64,000 nucleotides of DNA from Onchocerca volvulus (Eukaryota > Nematoda > Chromadorea > Rhabditida > Onchocercidae), in NCBI GenBank assembly GCA_000499405.2, contig HG738137.1, forward strand, positions 3,596,001 through 3,660,000. The letters run 5' to 3'. The stretch's first letter is position 1. Each line of letters begins with the position of its first letter. The notes under the pieces are model-generated. The model saw only the letters and a program-made list of their open reading frames with translations, made no database searches and was not told the DNA's origin. This document shows positions 35,057 through 47,400 of the stretch, in pieces. A program made the position numbers and the translations under genes.

Positions 35057-37079
35057 GTAATATATGTTTTGTACTTTTATTTTATCCTCAGCTAAAAAGA
35101 TGATCACGATACTTTCCAAGATTTCGATTAATTTTATGATTTTGCTTGCATCTTTATACCTGCTGAATCTCATATTACTGTTTTAACTATCAGTTATATT
35201 CTGAAAGTCTACATCGACTTCTTTCATGATAGCAACATTCTTTTGTTAGCGGTGGGTTAATCAAGCTTTAGCAAGTTTGAATTCAGTGATAGAAATGTCA
35301 GCACCTCTGCATAGATGTCTATTCGAAAAATCCATAAAATATGTGATGTTTATGGCTCTCAAAAATAATCTCTTTGGTAACAAACTCATCAACGTTTTTC
35401 TGGCGAAGGCCCAAGTTCTGGTTTACTAGACCATGCTAGAATCATTAGTTTCTTAAATTTGGTTTATTGGATATTTCTAACGTATGCATTTATAAGAGAC
35501 GAAAGAGTCGCAAGTTTCTACAACTCGATTAGGTTCATAAATATTCTGGTGACTATAAAAGTGCGACGTATTTTATCCTATTGTTTTGTTCTTCCAAAGT
35601 TTCGTATTTCAGTGGTAGGAACACGCAGAAGAACTGATATTTTCTGCTCTTTCATCTTTTGATATAGAATTATAAGAAGTATATTCGCTGTATTTTTTGC
35701 AAATAGACTGACATCTTCGCAGGCGTTTCTGTTCAACAAATAAATGGATACCTTCTCGATAAAAGAAGTCTTTGTATTCTATACTTGTACTTTTATGGTT
35801 TGGTCTTTTGTACACCTTCCCTGATTGATTTCGACCTTCGAAAACCTGATCAAAAAATATGTTAAATATTGCGAGAATTTGGAAATGGAAATCAGACCTC
35901 TTTAGGGAGCTTTTATGCTGTTCTAGTGCAGTTAAGTCTGAATGATTTTGGATAAATTTGTTTGAAATCTTTACTAATTGCAAAATTTTCCTGTTCGAGT
36001 TGTTTCATGTAAGCTTAATTATTTTTTCTTTTTAAAAAATGCGGAAGTTCAGTTTTATCTGTATGTGTTACCTTTGATATCAGCATAACATATATTCTCT
36101 CATATGCTAACTATAGACCGATAAATAGTTGAATGTCAGCGATGGCAGTAAGTCATGCTTATGTTTAAAAACGTTGGACTAAATTTCTCATTCTCTATAA
36201 TCTATAATGTGGTTTCATAAACTTATTTAAATCTTTTGATCTTCCTCTTGACAATGTTACTATTTGCTTTTAGTTTTAGTTTTAAGATGTCTTTAAAATT
36301 CTATAATTTAGTTCAGATTTTTCAGCATTCTCTACAAGACAGTCACTGAAATTGATTTTCTGACTTAAAATTTTGCATTCTCACTCATTTTAAATGCTTT
36401 TTGAGAAAAAAATTTCCATTGAAAAAATTTCAGCACAAGTATAAATTATTTAAATCGAAACTGTGACATCATTTTCAAAAGTTTTGAAAATTTCGCTTTT
36501 GATGAAAGCTATATTTTAGCTTTATTGAGATCCAAGCTATTCAGATTGAAGATATTCTGTAAAACCATTCATTTAACATTCATGATTGTTTGTATGTTAT
36601 GCTGAAATCTTTTGCTTTAATTGGGGGTCGTAGATGGATTCAATAAAGACTGTTATCTTGGGTGAATAGCTGTTGAAGATGGAAGCAGGGGGGATTTATT
36701 GCTGCTAGTAATTTGAATTGATTTAAGTAGAGCACTATCTATGAACTTCTGGCAAATCTTGGGCAAAAATATTCTTTTACCCGCTGTGTCCACCTGCTTT
36801 TTTCAATTAAATATCGGTATAAATGCGAGAGTATCTATTTTCTCTGCATAGTTTTTTCATTTTCTATCTCTAGATCAATTATTTGAAAGATGTAATTCAT
36901 TGTGTATATAAGATTGAAACTGAAATGACACGAATTGGATATAGAATTTAGAAATAGACATACATGATTTTCAGGCCATTTCGACTTTCCCAGGATGAGA
37001 AATGAAACAGTAGCATGATATTAGATTTGCGACGCGATTTCTTTGTCCATGCTTTAGTGGCGTAGATTAGTGGCAAAAG

Positions 37080-37240
37080 AATTTGTAAATACGACATGCG
37101 CAGCTATGCGCATGCTGCTTGTCCCAAGATTACCCATGCATGCAATCACGTGATGCAAGAATTAGATGTGATGACAATTGTCGCAAATCCTCTAGCCCTG
37201 TATTGGCCAATGCTATTTTCGGCTCTGTTTTTATCGCTTT
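37080..37240. promoter_or_regulatory. Possible enhancer: E-box TCACGTGA, GCGCATGC and CCAAT-like motifs
   Basis: Within an AT-rich region this 160-base patch is more GC-rich. It holds ATGCGCAGCTATGCGCATGC, a palindromic ATCACGTGAT at 37145-37154 (E-box core, CLEAR/TFEB-like) and ATTGGCCAAT at about 37202. Clustering of symmetric motifs suggests regulation, but function is inferred only. Confidence 0.25.
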
Positions 37241-39956
37241 GCATTCTATGCATCTTACTGAATTGAATATAACGCACTCGATAATATAAGCTCATTTGAC
37301 CGATAACATTCACTTGTTGACTGTAATCTAGGATGGGGACATATTCACTTGGAAATATTTCTTTTCTCTGATTTATCTCATTTTAACTTTAAAAACATTT
37401 GGAATAAGGAAAGTTTAATGGCTTTCTCGTAATCGTTTTACTATCTAAATTTATATTTTTAGGTTAGTTGTGCTTTAGGAGGATTTCAAGTGATTGAAAA
37501 TGTGATTCATTTGCAAATAGATTTTCATGCTCAGATCAGCAGTGTTTCTTAATCCAGGTTATCGAAGATTTCTTGATTGGACTAAACTTAATGAGATATG
37601 AAGAAGTTGAAGAAAGTAAAAACAGAGAAAGAATGAAATAGGTTTAGAAAAACTCTTAATTCCAGTGAAAAATTGAGCTTATATTATTGACCTGAAATCA
37701 GGTAGTGAATGTTTCAGATGAATAAAGCAGTGCAAACTTGATTTATTCATCTTTTTACTAGCTAACAGTACTGCAATACTGCAGTTATCAATTAAGGCAT
37801 GAAAGGATTTACAGCTGGGGCAAAATTGCTCCCTAGTCTTCCCAGTACTAATCCCTCCTCTCTTGTCCATTTCTCTAAACTTGGCTGTGTAGAAAATGAT
37901 GTAAGCCAGTATCCAATATACACATATTGGGCAAAGAGAAATGGCGCGACATCATGTGCATAGTACTGCAAGCATGAGGTACTTGCAACTTCATTCATTG
38001 TGAGAATCAATTTTTATACCCTTTAATGCTAAGGTCTATTGCGGCATCGAACTGAAATCATTTATTATCGTAGTATACTGATGGAATGAGATATATGTGC
38101 TAATCATAATAGCACTTTAAAATTGGTGATGTAGGTAATGGAAGATGATTGGAATGATAATGATAACGATAATGGTGTAAGTAATTATAAAAAGCTGATA
38201 AGCGTAATAAATTAGCACTTTTTTATGGATGGTAATCATAATAGAGACGTCACTTATAATATCAATATAAACGGAAATATTCAGAACGATTAAAATAAAT
38301 GTAAATAGAAATAGAAGGGAAAACAAGGTAGTTGAAAAGTTCATCTGGTAGTTCTACGGCACCTTGGTCTCTTGAAATACTTTTTTCTTTTTTTTTATTT
38401 TATTGAATAATTGTCGCTGACAGACACAGTAAAGAGTGTAAATTTCTTTGAAGACATGAAGCACATAATTTGCTTATACATCTTGAATTGCGCTTCTAGC
38501 AATTTTTCTATATTTCTAATCAAAAAATTTCGAATTACATTTATACATCATTTAAATGTTTATACAATGAAAGAAAACATTCATCATCAAATTTAAATTC
38601 GTTATACCTTTTTGCTGTATGATTTTACAAAAGAAACATTGGTGATAAATCATCTTTTTCTTTAGTGAGTTTCGGGAGATCATGAGTTGATTTAAAATTC
38701 GAAATCCTCTTTTATTATTTAAAGGCGTTACAATTCATGAATTGAAGTTGTGGGGGAAGAGCGGATGAATAGTCGTGCCGTAAAAGTATTTCATGCTTAA
38801 ATTCTAGTTAGTTGATGACATCAGCTCTTAATAAGTAAAAGCCAGTGCCATGTTGTAACACAAAAAAAACTCAGAAATATATTTCAGAAATAGATATATA
38901 TTTCAACAAAGAGGAGTCATTATGACTTGATATTTTCACATTAGATTCTTTTAGATTGAAAATATATAAACAATTCTTTCCTCCGATTAAATTAGCCCAT
39001 ATAGGCCGAGGAAGTGATTTATAAGTGACATATGAAATTTAGTAGCCAGAGAAATGTCAGTGTCATATAAATCTTCCTGACATTTCTTTTTGACGGAAAC
39101 ATCATCGCTTAAGTTTACATTTCTGCAACAAATTCAGCATTCGCACTGCGCTGTACTTTTCGTTCCCTTGGTGATGTGACTGATTTCACTAAATTTTATG
39201 CTCGCTGCTGCTAATTTTTTTCTCCTGATACTTTCTTCCGTACACTTCTCCTATGGATTAATTTGGCACTGGAAGATTGAAATTCGCTTACATAATCCTC
39301 ATACTACCTATCATGCCTGACCATATTATTTCGATGAGTATGCAGATGTACCTTATCAACGAGGCACGTTTAAATGCACTATTGAAATTGAATAAAGCGA
39401 ACGAAGTTGTCTAATTTTCTAGAAAGATATGGATGGTGAATACAATTTCTCGCTTTTCACCACTGATTAGGATTTTGTGCGCAATATTTCGAATTTTTGG
39501 CTTCTATGCTTTCATTGAAGGATTAAGCACTAGGGAACAGTGAAGGGAATGAATGCGGGGCACTTTTCGAATTTCCTCCTGAATTGGTCGATCACTGATT
39601 CGTTATTTCTTCTAATATTCTGTAAATGCATTGCATATTTTCTGAAAGATTTCAATGAAAACTGTGATGATTATTAAAAAATGATAAGATTATAGAAACC
39701 ATGAAAATGTAGTTGATTTTTGTGAATAGCAGTAAATGGTAAACTCTCTGTCATCATCCACCATCATTCTTAGTTACAATTGATAACTTTTGTATCACAT
39801 GCAAAACTTCAGTTTCAGTTCTTCGTTTTCTTTTTTTTCTTTTTTTTTTGCAAACCTTCTTTACTAAGTTATATTGGCTTATTATTAATACGGTTTATAT
39901 ATTTATAAGCATTCTAATTTAGTATTTATTGTGCAATATATGCCTATTATAAATAT

Positions 39957-40048
39957 TATTTGTTGGCATTTCGCCTTTTTCGCAAATGCAATATATTTTG
40001 AATGTTATTTGTTGGCATTTCGTCTTTTTCGCAAATGCAATATTTTTG
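39957..40048 (+). repeat. Two-copy 49-base tandem duplication
   Basis: TTATTTGTTGGCATTTCG followed by CCTTTTTCGCAAATGCAATA at 39957 is repeated 49 bases later with one change (C to T). The duplication makes repeated peptide in several frames and explains the overlapping minus-strand ORFs here. Confidence 0.85.
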
Positions 40049-41239
40049 CCTTTTAATAACTGCAATATATATGGTACTTCCTTTTTGAAGGGCACTGCAG
40101 ACAAAAATACAAAAGGAATGTGTAAACAACGCGGTGCACTTTCTCCTGAACCTATCGCGAAATTGCATTATCAAGAATTAGGAAAATCCAATATGCGTCA
40201 AGAGGAAGCTGTCACTAATTGGCCACTAATGAGAATTTCCCAATTATTTTTGGTTATCGACATGAATGTAATGGAAAACCGGTTATCATCATAGTGAGAA
40301 TTATTACTCTTTCCACTTCATTGTTTCATTTTTTCCCTTCAATCGATATAATACAAATTGTGCACAATACTTTTCACATAATAGTAAGCAAAGCCTAGTA
40401 ACTCCTCTAGAAGATGATTATAATGTTAGCATTTTGCTTACCGTTAATTAGGCTGTTGATAAAATAGGCGCGAATATTATTTAAATATTTAGGATGGATG
40501 AATCCGTAATATTTCTGATATGTAAGGAATACTTCTTCAAAGTGACACATCTGAAGGTTTGGGTCAAAAATACAAGTACCTACCTATCATATTCAAATAG
40601 ATTTATCTTGTAATGTGCGACAAAGGCACACATTACTGTGCATTGTGTAATAAAGCTTTGTGTGTGTGTATGTGTGTGTGCCTTCTGTTTCTACTTTTAT
40701 AATCATGCTTGTGATGTCACATATGATTGGTGTCTTCGTTGAGACACTCACTTTCACTTATGTCATTTTCTATCGAAAAGAAATGTGATTGCTGTGGTTA
40801 TGAATCCCATTTCACTATTAGGCTTAACATTTTTGCTCATTTGAACTGTTCTTTGTTTCTTTTTTCAAAAACTTAATTTTTTCTTTGCCTTCTTATTCTG
40901 CAAGACTAATTTCATGTTAATTCTTGCATTCTTGACGAACCTGAATTCAACAATAGATGAAATGTTAAAAATAGAGCAAATTGCAGATATTATCTATCTC
41001 GGACAGTTTAGAGTCATTAAACTAATGAGAGATGAGAAATGGCTTGTCACCCATCTGATGGGGTGCACTCCGTCCAGCCGTGGACAAGATAAGTAAAGGG
41101 ATTGTACTACTGAGGAAGAGGAAAGAAGAAGAAGCAAGCGGAGGATCTACTTTGAGGATGGAATGGAATGAGAAGCTGATGGAGCTTTGCCTCAATTCAA
41201 GAAGAGGCTAATGGATGGAAGAAGGACATGATGTCAAGG

Positions 41240-41720
41240 AATGGTCTATCTGGCTTTGGCTTCCATAGTTCACACACACACACACACACACACATACACT
41301 CACATACACACATGCACACACACACACACACATACAGGATATCTATTTATCGTGGCTGAGCAGTCGCTTCCATTTAAATTGAACAATTTCAAAGAGGTGT
41401 GCATGGGATGCGTGTATGTGAGTGAGATGGGGCGGGGGGAGGAGAGGGGGGAGTGAGTCAGTAGTCAGTCAGCTGATGGAAGGAAGCAGTAGCAGGCGGG
41501 ATGGGGGCATTCATTGCTTGTTAGCTGCTGCCTTCTGTCATTCTCTGCTACTTCTGGTGAGTGGCGGCTCATTCGCCGTGTGTTACCTACCTGTCATCAT
41601 CATCACCGTCGTGTCGATACGATCGACGTCGTCGTTGTCGTCACCATCAAAACGATTCGTCGTCAACTTGAATCTTCTGACTGATCGGTTGATGGGCTTC
41701 AGACCGGTTCTTTGATCGTC
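41240..41720 (+). promoter_or_regulatory. GC-rich island, candidate daf-16 isoform b promoter and leader exon
   Basis: The region contains a (CA)n tract (41271-41335), a GGGGCGGGGGGAGGAGAGGG block near 41430 and many CpG-containing motifs. A strong donor, CTTCTG|GTGAGT, lies at 41555/41556. It could splice to the acceptor at 44247 (TTTTTTAACAG), which begins the exon carrying the isoform b start codon. Frames crossing that junction do not stay open into daf-16, so the exon would be non-coding. The link is inferred from splice signals and position. Confidence 0.4.
41271..41335. repeat. (CA)n microsatellite, interrupted
   Basis: CA repeats with TACACTCACATACA and CATGCA interruptions. The Thr-His frame across it is the translation of the repeat. 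Confidence 0.95.
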
Positions 41721-42509
41721 TCGATGTCAGTGCTGTAGCACCCAACTCATACATATGTTTGTTTGTCCATACCGACCCGACTGACTGACTGTCAGGTAAA
41801 GGTTCTGACAAAAATTTCTAGGCGACGATCGGTGCACTCTGCAGTTGTTGCTGTGTGCAATAGGATGGATTACTTCTTTCTTACTCCTTAGCTCTCTTTC
41901 TATCTCCCCAAGCATTTTTTTCTTTTTTTTTTTTAGAAGAGAAGAAAAAAAAGTGCTAGTAATGTTTTTGCATCGAGAAGTTTTAGTTTAGAAACATTTT
42001 GCGCTTCCCGATCTGTAATTATTGTCCAAAAAATTTTCCCCTGCTACTGCAGGAAAATAATATGCTATGAAATTTTGCTGAATGATACTACTAACTAACT
42101 TCATCGATAATTACTAGCTATTGTTCGTCGAGAGCAACAAACTAAATGAATTCATTTTGTTCGAAATATCTCTAATTCTCTTATCTATTTTTCTGTGTCT
42201 AAAGACGGGTGCATCAAGAATTCGTGGATAACAGTAATTGCGTTGAGCTGTATTCACATCAAAGATATATCATATCTATAATGCAGAGCTCCGTGAGGCT
42301 AGATATATTATTTTGCTTTAGCAGAAAAATGCAAAAATATATCAGCTACTATTTGATGCCTTAATCTTTTAATCTTTACGCTGTATCTTACGTTTGGTGA
42401 ATCAGTTCTCTCCTACCTCCCTTTCCATGTAACATCCATGCTTCATTCCTAACTTTTCCCCTCATATCTGAAACTTTTTTTTCCCCTTAATCTTATTATT
42501 CAAACATCG

Positions 42510-42740
42510 ATGTCAATTAATAATGTCGAGATCTCCACCTTAGAACTCAAATCAGATGTTATTGGTGATGCTGTTATTGGAAATGATGCAGCTGAGCCTC
42601 TACTGTTTTCCTGGCTTGAAAAATGCGGTGTAAATTTATCGTATAACAAGTGCAACTTCAACTTGCAATATATTGATGTCAATAACAAACTAACCGGGAT
42701 TGGAAGTGAAATTAGAAGGATTCTAGAAATTGAAAGTTGA
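42510..42740 (+). CDS. Small ORF, 76 residues, unrecognised
   Basis: A complete ATG-to-TGA frame starting MSINNVEISTLELKSDVIGD and ending RRILEIES. Its composition is balanced and more protein-like than neighbouring frames, which are Phe/Ile/Asn-rich. The part LEKCGVNLSYNKCNFNLQYI vaguely recalls the thumb-side KCxF block of retroelement reverse transcriptases, so it may be a transposon scrap. No neighbour fits it into a longer gene. It lies in the presumed leader intron of daf-16. Confidence 0.25.
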   Translation: MSINNVEISTLELKSDVIGDAVIGNDAAEPLLFSWLEKCGVNLSYNKCNFNLQYIDVNNKLTGIGSEIRRILEIES

Positions 42741-43371
42741 TCAGTTGTACAGTTTCTCGCCAAATATTTCACATTGTATTTGTGATGAGATTTGCTCATG
42801 ATAGCTCACGTGAAATGCATCATTGTTATGAAAAATTCGCAATCTCGCTCGGTTTGTGTGCATTCGAAAATCATTTCCGTTCATTTTGAATTTTTCTTTA
42901 TATAACATTGAAATTTTAGAAAATTAAGTTGGTCGTTCTACATGAATTTTTTCTTGTAATAAAAGCTTATGACATACCCGGACTTTACATTAGAAAATGA
43001 GTTATCAGGAGTAGTAGCAGGAATGGACAAAGTTGAGAGGGGATATATATATATATATTTGAAGAGAACTTAAGTACTAGTCGCCCAGTTCCTTTTATTT
43101 CTAAGGCAATCAGTATTCCTAAATGAAATACTTCAGATCGTGGGACCTGAGACAGTTAGTGGTTTAGGAAAAAAGAAGGAAACTATTCTTTTGTTTATTG
43201 TGCTCTTATATTCGGACTTTTTTGGAAAATAAAAAAACAAGCAAAGATTTCTTTTATCATGCTGTTCCATTTCATTGTTATCTTATCAGTAATTTACGAA
43301 CGTAGCCAAATGGGGTACTAGCATATATCGATGATTGAAAGGAATATGAGTTGAAATTAACTGTGATTTTT

Positions 43372-43373
<2 letters not shown>

Positions 43374-43413
<40 letters not shown>
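43374..43413. repeat. Poly(T) tract of about 40
   Basis: An uninterrupted T run. On the minus strand it would be a poly(A) tail-like tract, but no retroposed gene is visible beside it. Confidence 0.9.
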
Positions 43414-43419
<6 letters not shown>

Positions 43420-44247
43420 TTATGGATTTTACATAATGTATCGTTTCCCAGGACCAATTTTTTTCATAGATCATGTCATATGACAGTGCCACTGATTCAT
43501 CAAATGCTGGAATTCATGTTGAAAATTATCATAAACATTTTGACTTTTCAATTTTTATATTATACTGGAGAATAATTTCTCACAAATCAAAGAACTATTT
43601 TTGAAGAAGTAGTTCAAATTTTAGAATCATTCTAAACTTAGCTTTTGCCATCGATTTCTTTTATCATTGTTTTTTTGTGTGGAAGAATACCCGAGAGATC
43701 TAAGCACCTAACTCAATATTCCGGATTTTAATTTTGTGATGTGAATAAAATGATGAATTTATTTTTTGAAGCTATAGTTTTATGCCGTTGAAAAATTTTT
43801 TATTATAATTTTTAAATTGAAATTTTGTTTTCTGCAAATGATCACTAGAGATCAGTCGTTCTCTAAATTCAAGTTCTTTGGTACAACCTCTCTTAAACAT
43901 TCTAGAAGACCCTTCATACCTATTATTTTTCGTGAGCTGTTTTATATAGAGTCTAAATCAACTTTATTAAAAGTAATATCAACATTAGTATAATTACTTT
44001 TTTTGTCGTTTCGTACTGTACCACTAGCCTGTATGTTTTTAGAAAAAAAAAAAAAAAATGTAGCCCATTTCTCAAGCAAGTTTGCTACGAAAAACTTCGA
44101 AATATAACTGTTTGGGTATATTGGATGCGACGAGTGCTTTTACTTATGTTAATTTATAAATTTTTTCTGCTTATGTCATTTCATTTCGTTATTTCCTTTA
44201 TGTTTTACATTTTAGATTCTTCATATTAAATTTTAATTTTTTAACAG

Positions 44248-44437
44248 ATTAGAGGCGCTGTGGCTACCTACAATTTCATTCATAAGTGGTCGATTATTTG
44301 TCCTTTTTCAAACATATTGAAGGGAATATTCGGATCGCTTCTGCGTATTGCTTTTGTTTCCCCTGCTGCTGGTCCAACTTGACACTTCATTGCTTCACGC
44401 TTGGTTGCTGATCAAGTTGTGTTTTGGGCGGAAGAAA
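44248..44437 (+). other. daf-16: 5' UTR part of the daf-16 isoform b first coding exon
   Basis: A very good acceptor (AATTTTTTAACAG) ends at 44247. The frame of DAF-16 is open back to about 44325 but contains no ATG before 44438, so this part is taken as leader. It could receive a spliced leader or an upstream leader exon such as the one ending at 41555. Confidence 0.5.
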
Positions 44438-47400
44438 ATGTTAGCATCTTCTGGTAATTGTAGTACTTCTGTAACTGTTGCTAAAACTTCTGTTACTGAG
44501 AACGCCGTTACCCTTGGTAACTGCTATGTGGTAGCACCGGATGGCATTCCAACAACGAGTTGTGGACGATTTGAAACTGATGATGATGGTGGTGACAATG
44601 ATGGAGGCAAGAATGGCAGTGGCGTCTGCGATGCTAATAATGGTGTCATACCTATGGAATCTCTCCCGTCATCATCATCTTCAACATCATCATCATCTGG
44701 ATTAGGGCCAACTGGTGCCGTTCCAGTGGAAAACGCTACTTCCACAGGTAAAGAAGAACTGGGACCGGTTTCCAGGGATCGCTGTAATACTTGGCCGATG
44801 CGACGACCACAACTTGATATCAACGCCCAAACTAGTCCGTTGATCCATGAACAAATTCCAGAAGAGGAAACTGAGTAAGTTCATTATTATCAGCAGCATC
44901 TCTTTATATTACTCTTCCTTACACTCTTCAATTTCGTTTCTTTTTTACTCATTCCTCACACGTTGTTCAGAAAAAACAATTTCGTTTAATAACCACTGAT
45001 TATAATTTGATTATTATTATTATTATTGTTTATCCTTTATTAGCATCATCATTGTTGTCGTTATTGTTTTGCTGCTAATGCTACTTCTGCTCTTATTGTA
45101 GCTGAGTAAGATATGCAGATTTTATTTTCTCTTATTATAAGAAATTAAGAATTTCTTAATGTATTTTTAACGCAATCAGATAGATCTTTGTAATATGTTT
45201 ATCGATATTGAAATCAATTGCAATCAAACAATAAATATTTACGCATTAATAATGATTAGTTAAATTTCTTTAAATTTGTAATTATGCGTATTGCATTGTT
45301 TTCCCATTTTTTTTATATGCAGTGTTCTTATAATAGTTCACCGCTTAGATTCTTAAAGAGTAAGCGCTCTTCTTTTTCATTAATGATATTAAAACAAAAG
45401 TAAATATTACTGTAGTTATTGACGGTTTTTGAAACTGACGGCTCTTATGACAAGCTGTTCAAACTCTCTAACATCAAGAATAAAAAATTCAGCTTTGACG
45501 TTCCTAATGCACTTTGTTTTCATAATTTTATATAATAAGAATTTCCTTTATTGATGCGTTGAGATTGTCATCTATTCTATCCAAATGATTTCAGGAAACG
45601 GTCTATCTTATTCTATAAAAATATTTAGTGGTGATAAATTTTCATTTAAAGCATACCTTCTTTTTCATAAAGCTTGGTCAGCTTTCATAATTTCGACTTG
45701 ATCTTCGTTTTATGGCTACCAAGTAATGGCATTACTTGCATTTTCACAGAAAAAGCATACTGACATACCACTGTGCAGGAAAGTCACATTCAGCATTATA
45801 GTTCATTGAATTTTATGTTCTCTGTTCTTTGTTCTGTTCATATCGATTTTGTTCCATTCTATTTTGTAGCAGGTAAGTTCCACATCAAGTGATACGAATT
45901 AAACATTATGTTTGACAAATTCTTTTTTTTTCTATCAATCCTTTTCAATTGTTTTGCTCTCTTCAACAATGTTTATCAAAACTGTTGTCTGTGCTTTGTG
46001 TGTTGTGCACCATCCTATCAAAGCACGATGAGAGAGTGTACATACTTTCTGATACAATAATGATATGTCACAAATCTTTGTTTTACAATAAACTAACCTT
46101 TTTCAACTTTTTGCTTAATGCACTCGCTCTTCTATGGCTTGTTTATATTAAAATTCGTTTTTGTATTGGTAAATATCTTTTTAAATTGAATTCGATTCTA
46201 TGTCTTCTATTGTTCTTTATTAGTTCCAACTTCTACTAGGTCCGGTGTAATCATAGCAGTAACTTAAATCAAAAAGCAGGTCTTGATATTTTCTGAGGGA
46301 AGATAAATTTTTAAAATCAGATTAATATATTCAGAGATTACCTTATTTATGTCTCAATTTAATAAAATTTAGAGCAAAAAATAGATTAAATTAATAATGA
46401 AATAGGCTATTGATCGAGCATGCAATATTCTTGATGAAGGATTATAAACACTAAGAAAAAACGATGAATTCTGAAAAGATTAAATAATGATATAAATAAA
46501 TATTTTTATCAGTGAAAGGATTCTTCCCTTTATTCTAGTTTGTCTTGATTTCTCTTTTAAAAAAATTGTCTTCGCAAAAATCAATTCTTTTGTTCTTGAA
46601 TATCACTTCATAAATTTCTTACATTTGAGACTACTATTAGCTTTTGTTTCGAAAGTTAGCATGTCGTCTTTGTATGAGAATTTTTTATTTAATAACACAT
46701 GCAAAATAGCTAAGAATGTCATTCAGATCCCTTTATAATCCTCCGAAAGTCATAAAATTAGGAATCAATATTTGTTTTCTGTAGATTGTATTATTCTTGT
46801 TCTTAAGAATTTCAATTTCACAAGGGAAAAATTACTTCGCTATTACTATCGCATGTTATTTAGTATTTCCAGTGTATAAGCTAGACTAATGTATTACCAA
46901 AGTTGCGAATTCATGTTTTCTCCATTTTTCGTTAGTGAATAAAGAGATTTTTGAGATGGAAATAACTTTGACCAAGGAATTTATTTGCAGCCTAACTGTT
47001 AGGTCTTTAATAAGTTTTATACAGTAACTGTAAAGAGTAAAGAAAGAATATTTCATTCTTGCAAAGATTGCATGTCTGTCAATTACATTCTAGTTCATTT
47101 ATTCAATGTTTATGTGAATACTGTTGATGAATGTTTGACTAATGATAACATGGATTTAGAAATTAGATCTTTTCAGTTACTTGAGCACACATCGCAACGC
47201 ACTGAGAAACTTTTTTGTGACTAATAAAGTAAAACGACATTAAAACATCTGATATCTTAGTCACTGCTTGAAAAAAACGAAGTTTGAACATTTGAAGCCA
47301 GAGTACTGAATAATCTGAATGTTTTCATTCACTCTTTTACTTTTTCTGAAATTTTGATTTTATCTTTGATCTTCAAGAACATTATTCTTGAGTTACATGC

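Larger units (their letters stand above)
31061..41230. other. Mostly non-coding stretch between the two GC-rich islands
   Basis: AT-rich DNA with only weak exon candidates (see 34.5-35.1 kb). The longest frame, 124 residues on the minus strand at 35983-35609, has no recognisable motif. A small exon-like block at about 33901-33969, between a TTTTCAG acceptor and a GTAAGT donor, encodes CPEMDDFSACHCTSETVRPL but could not be linked to a gene. If the 30 kb island is a daf-16 promoter, this whole stretch would be its first intron. Confidence 0.4.

Noticed and set aside
35609..35983. Longest ORF of the gene-poor region (124 residues, minus)
   Set aside because: No motif, no supporting splice partners and composition close to chance.
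44348..44437. Upstream extension of the DAF-16 b frame (LLLFPLLLVQLD...)
   Set aside because: There is no ATG upstream in this exon; the hydrophobic stretch is unlike any DAF-16 N-terminus, so translation from 44438 is preferred.
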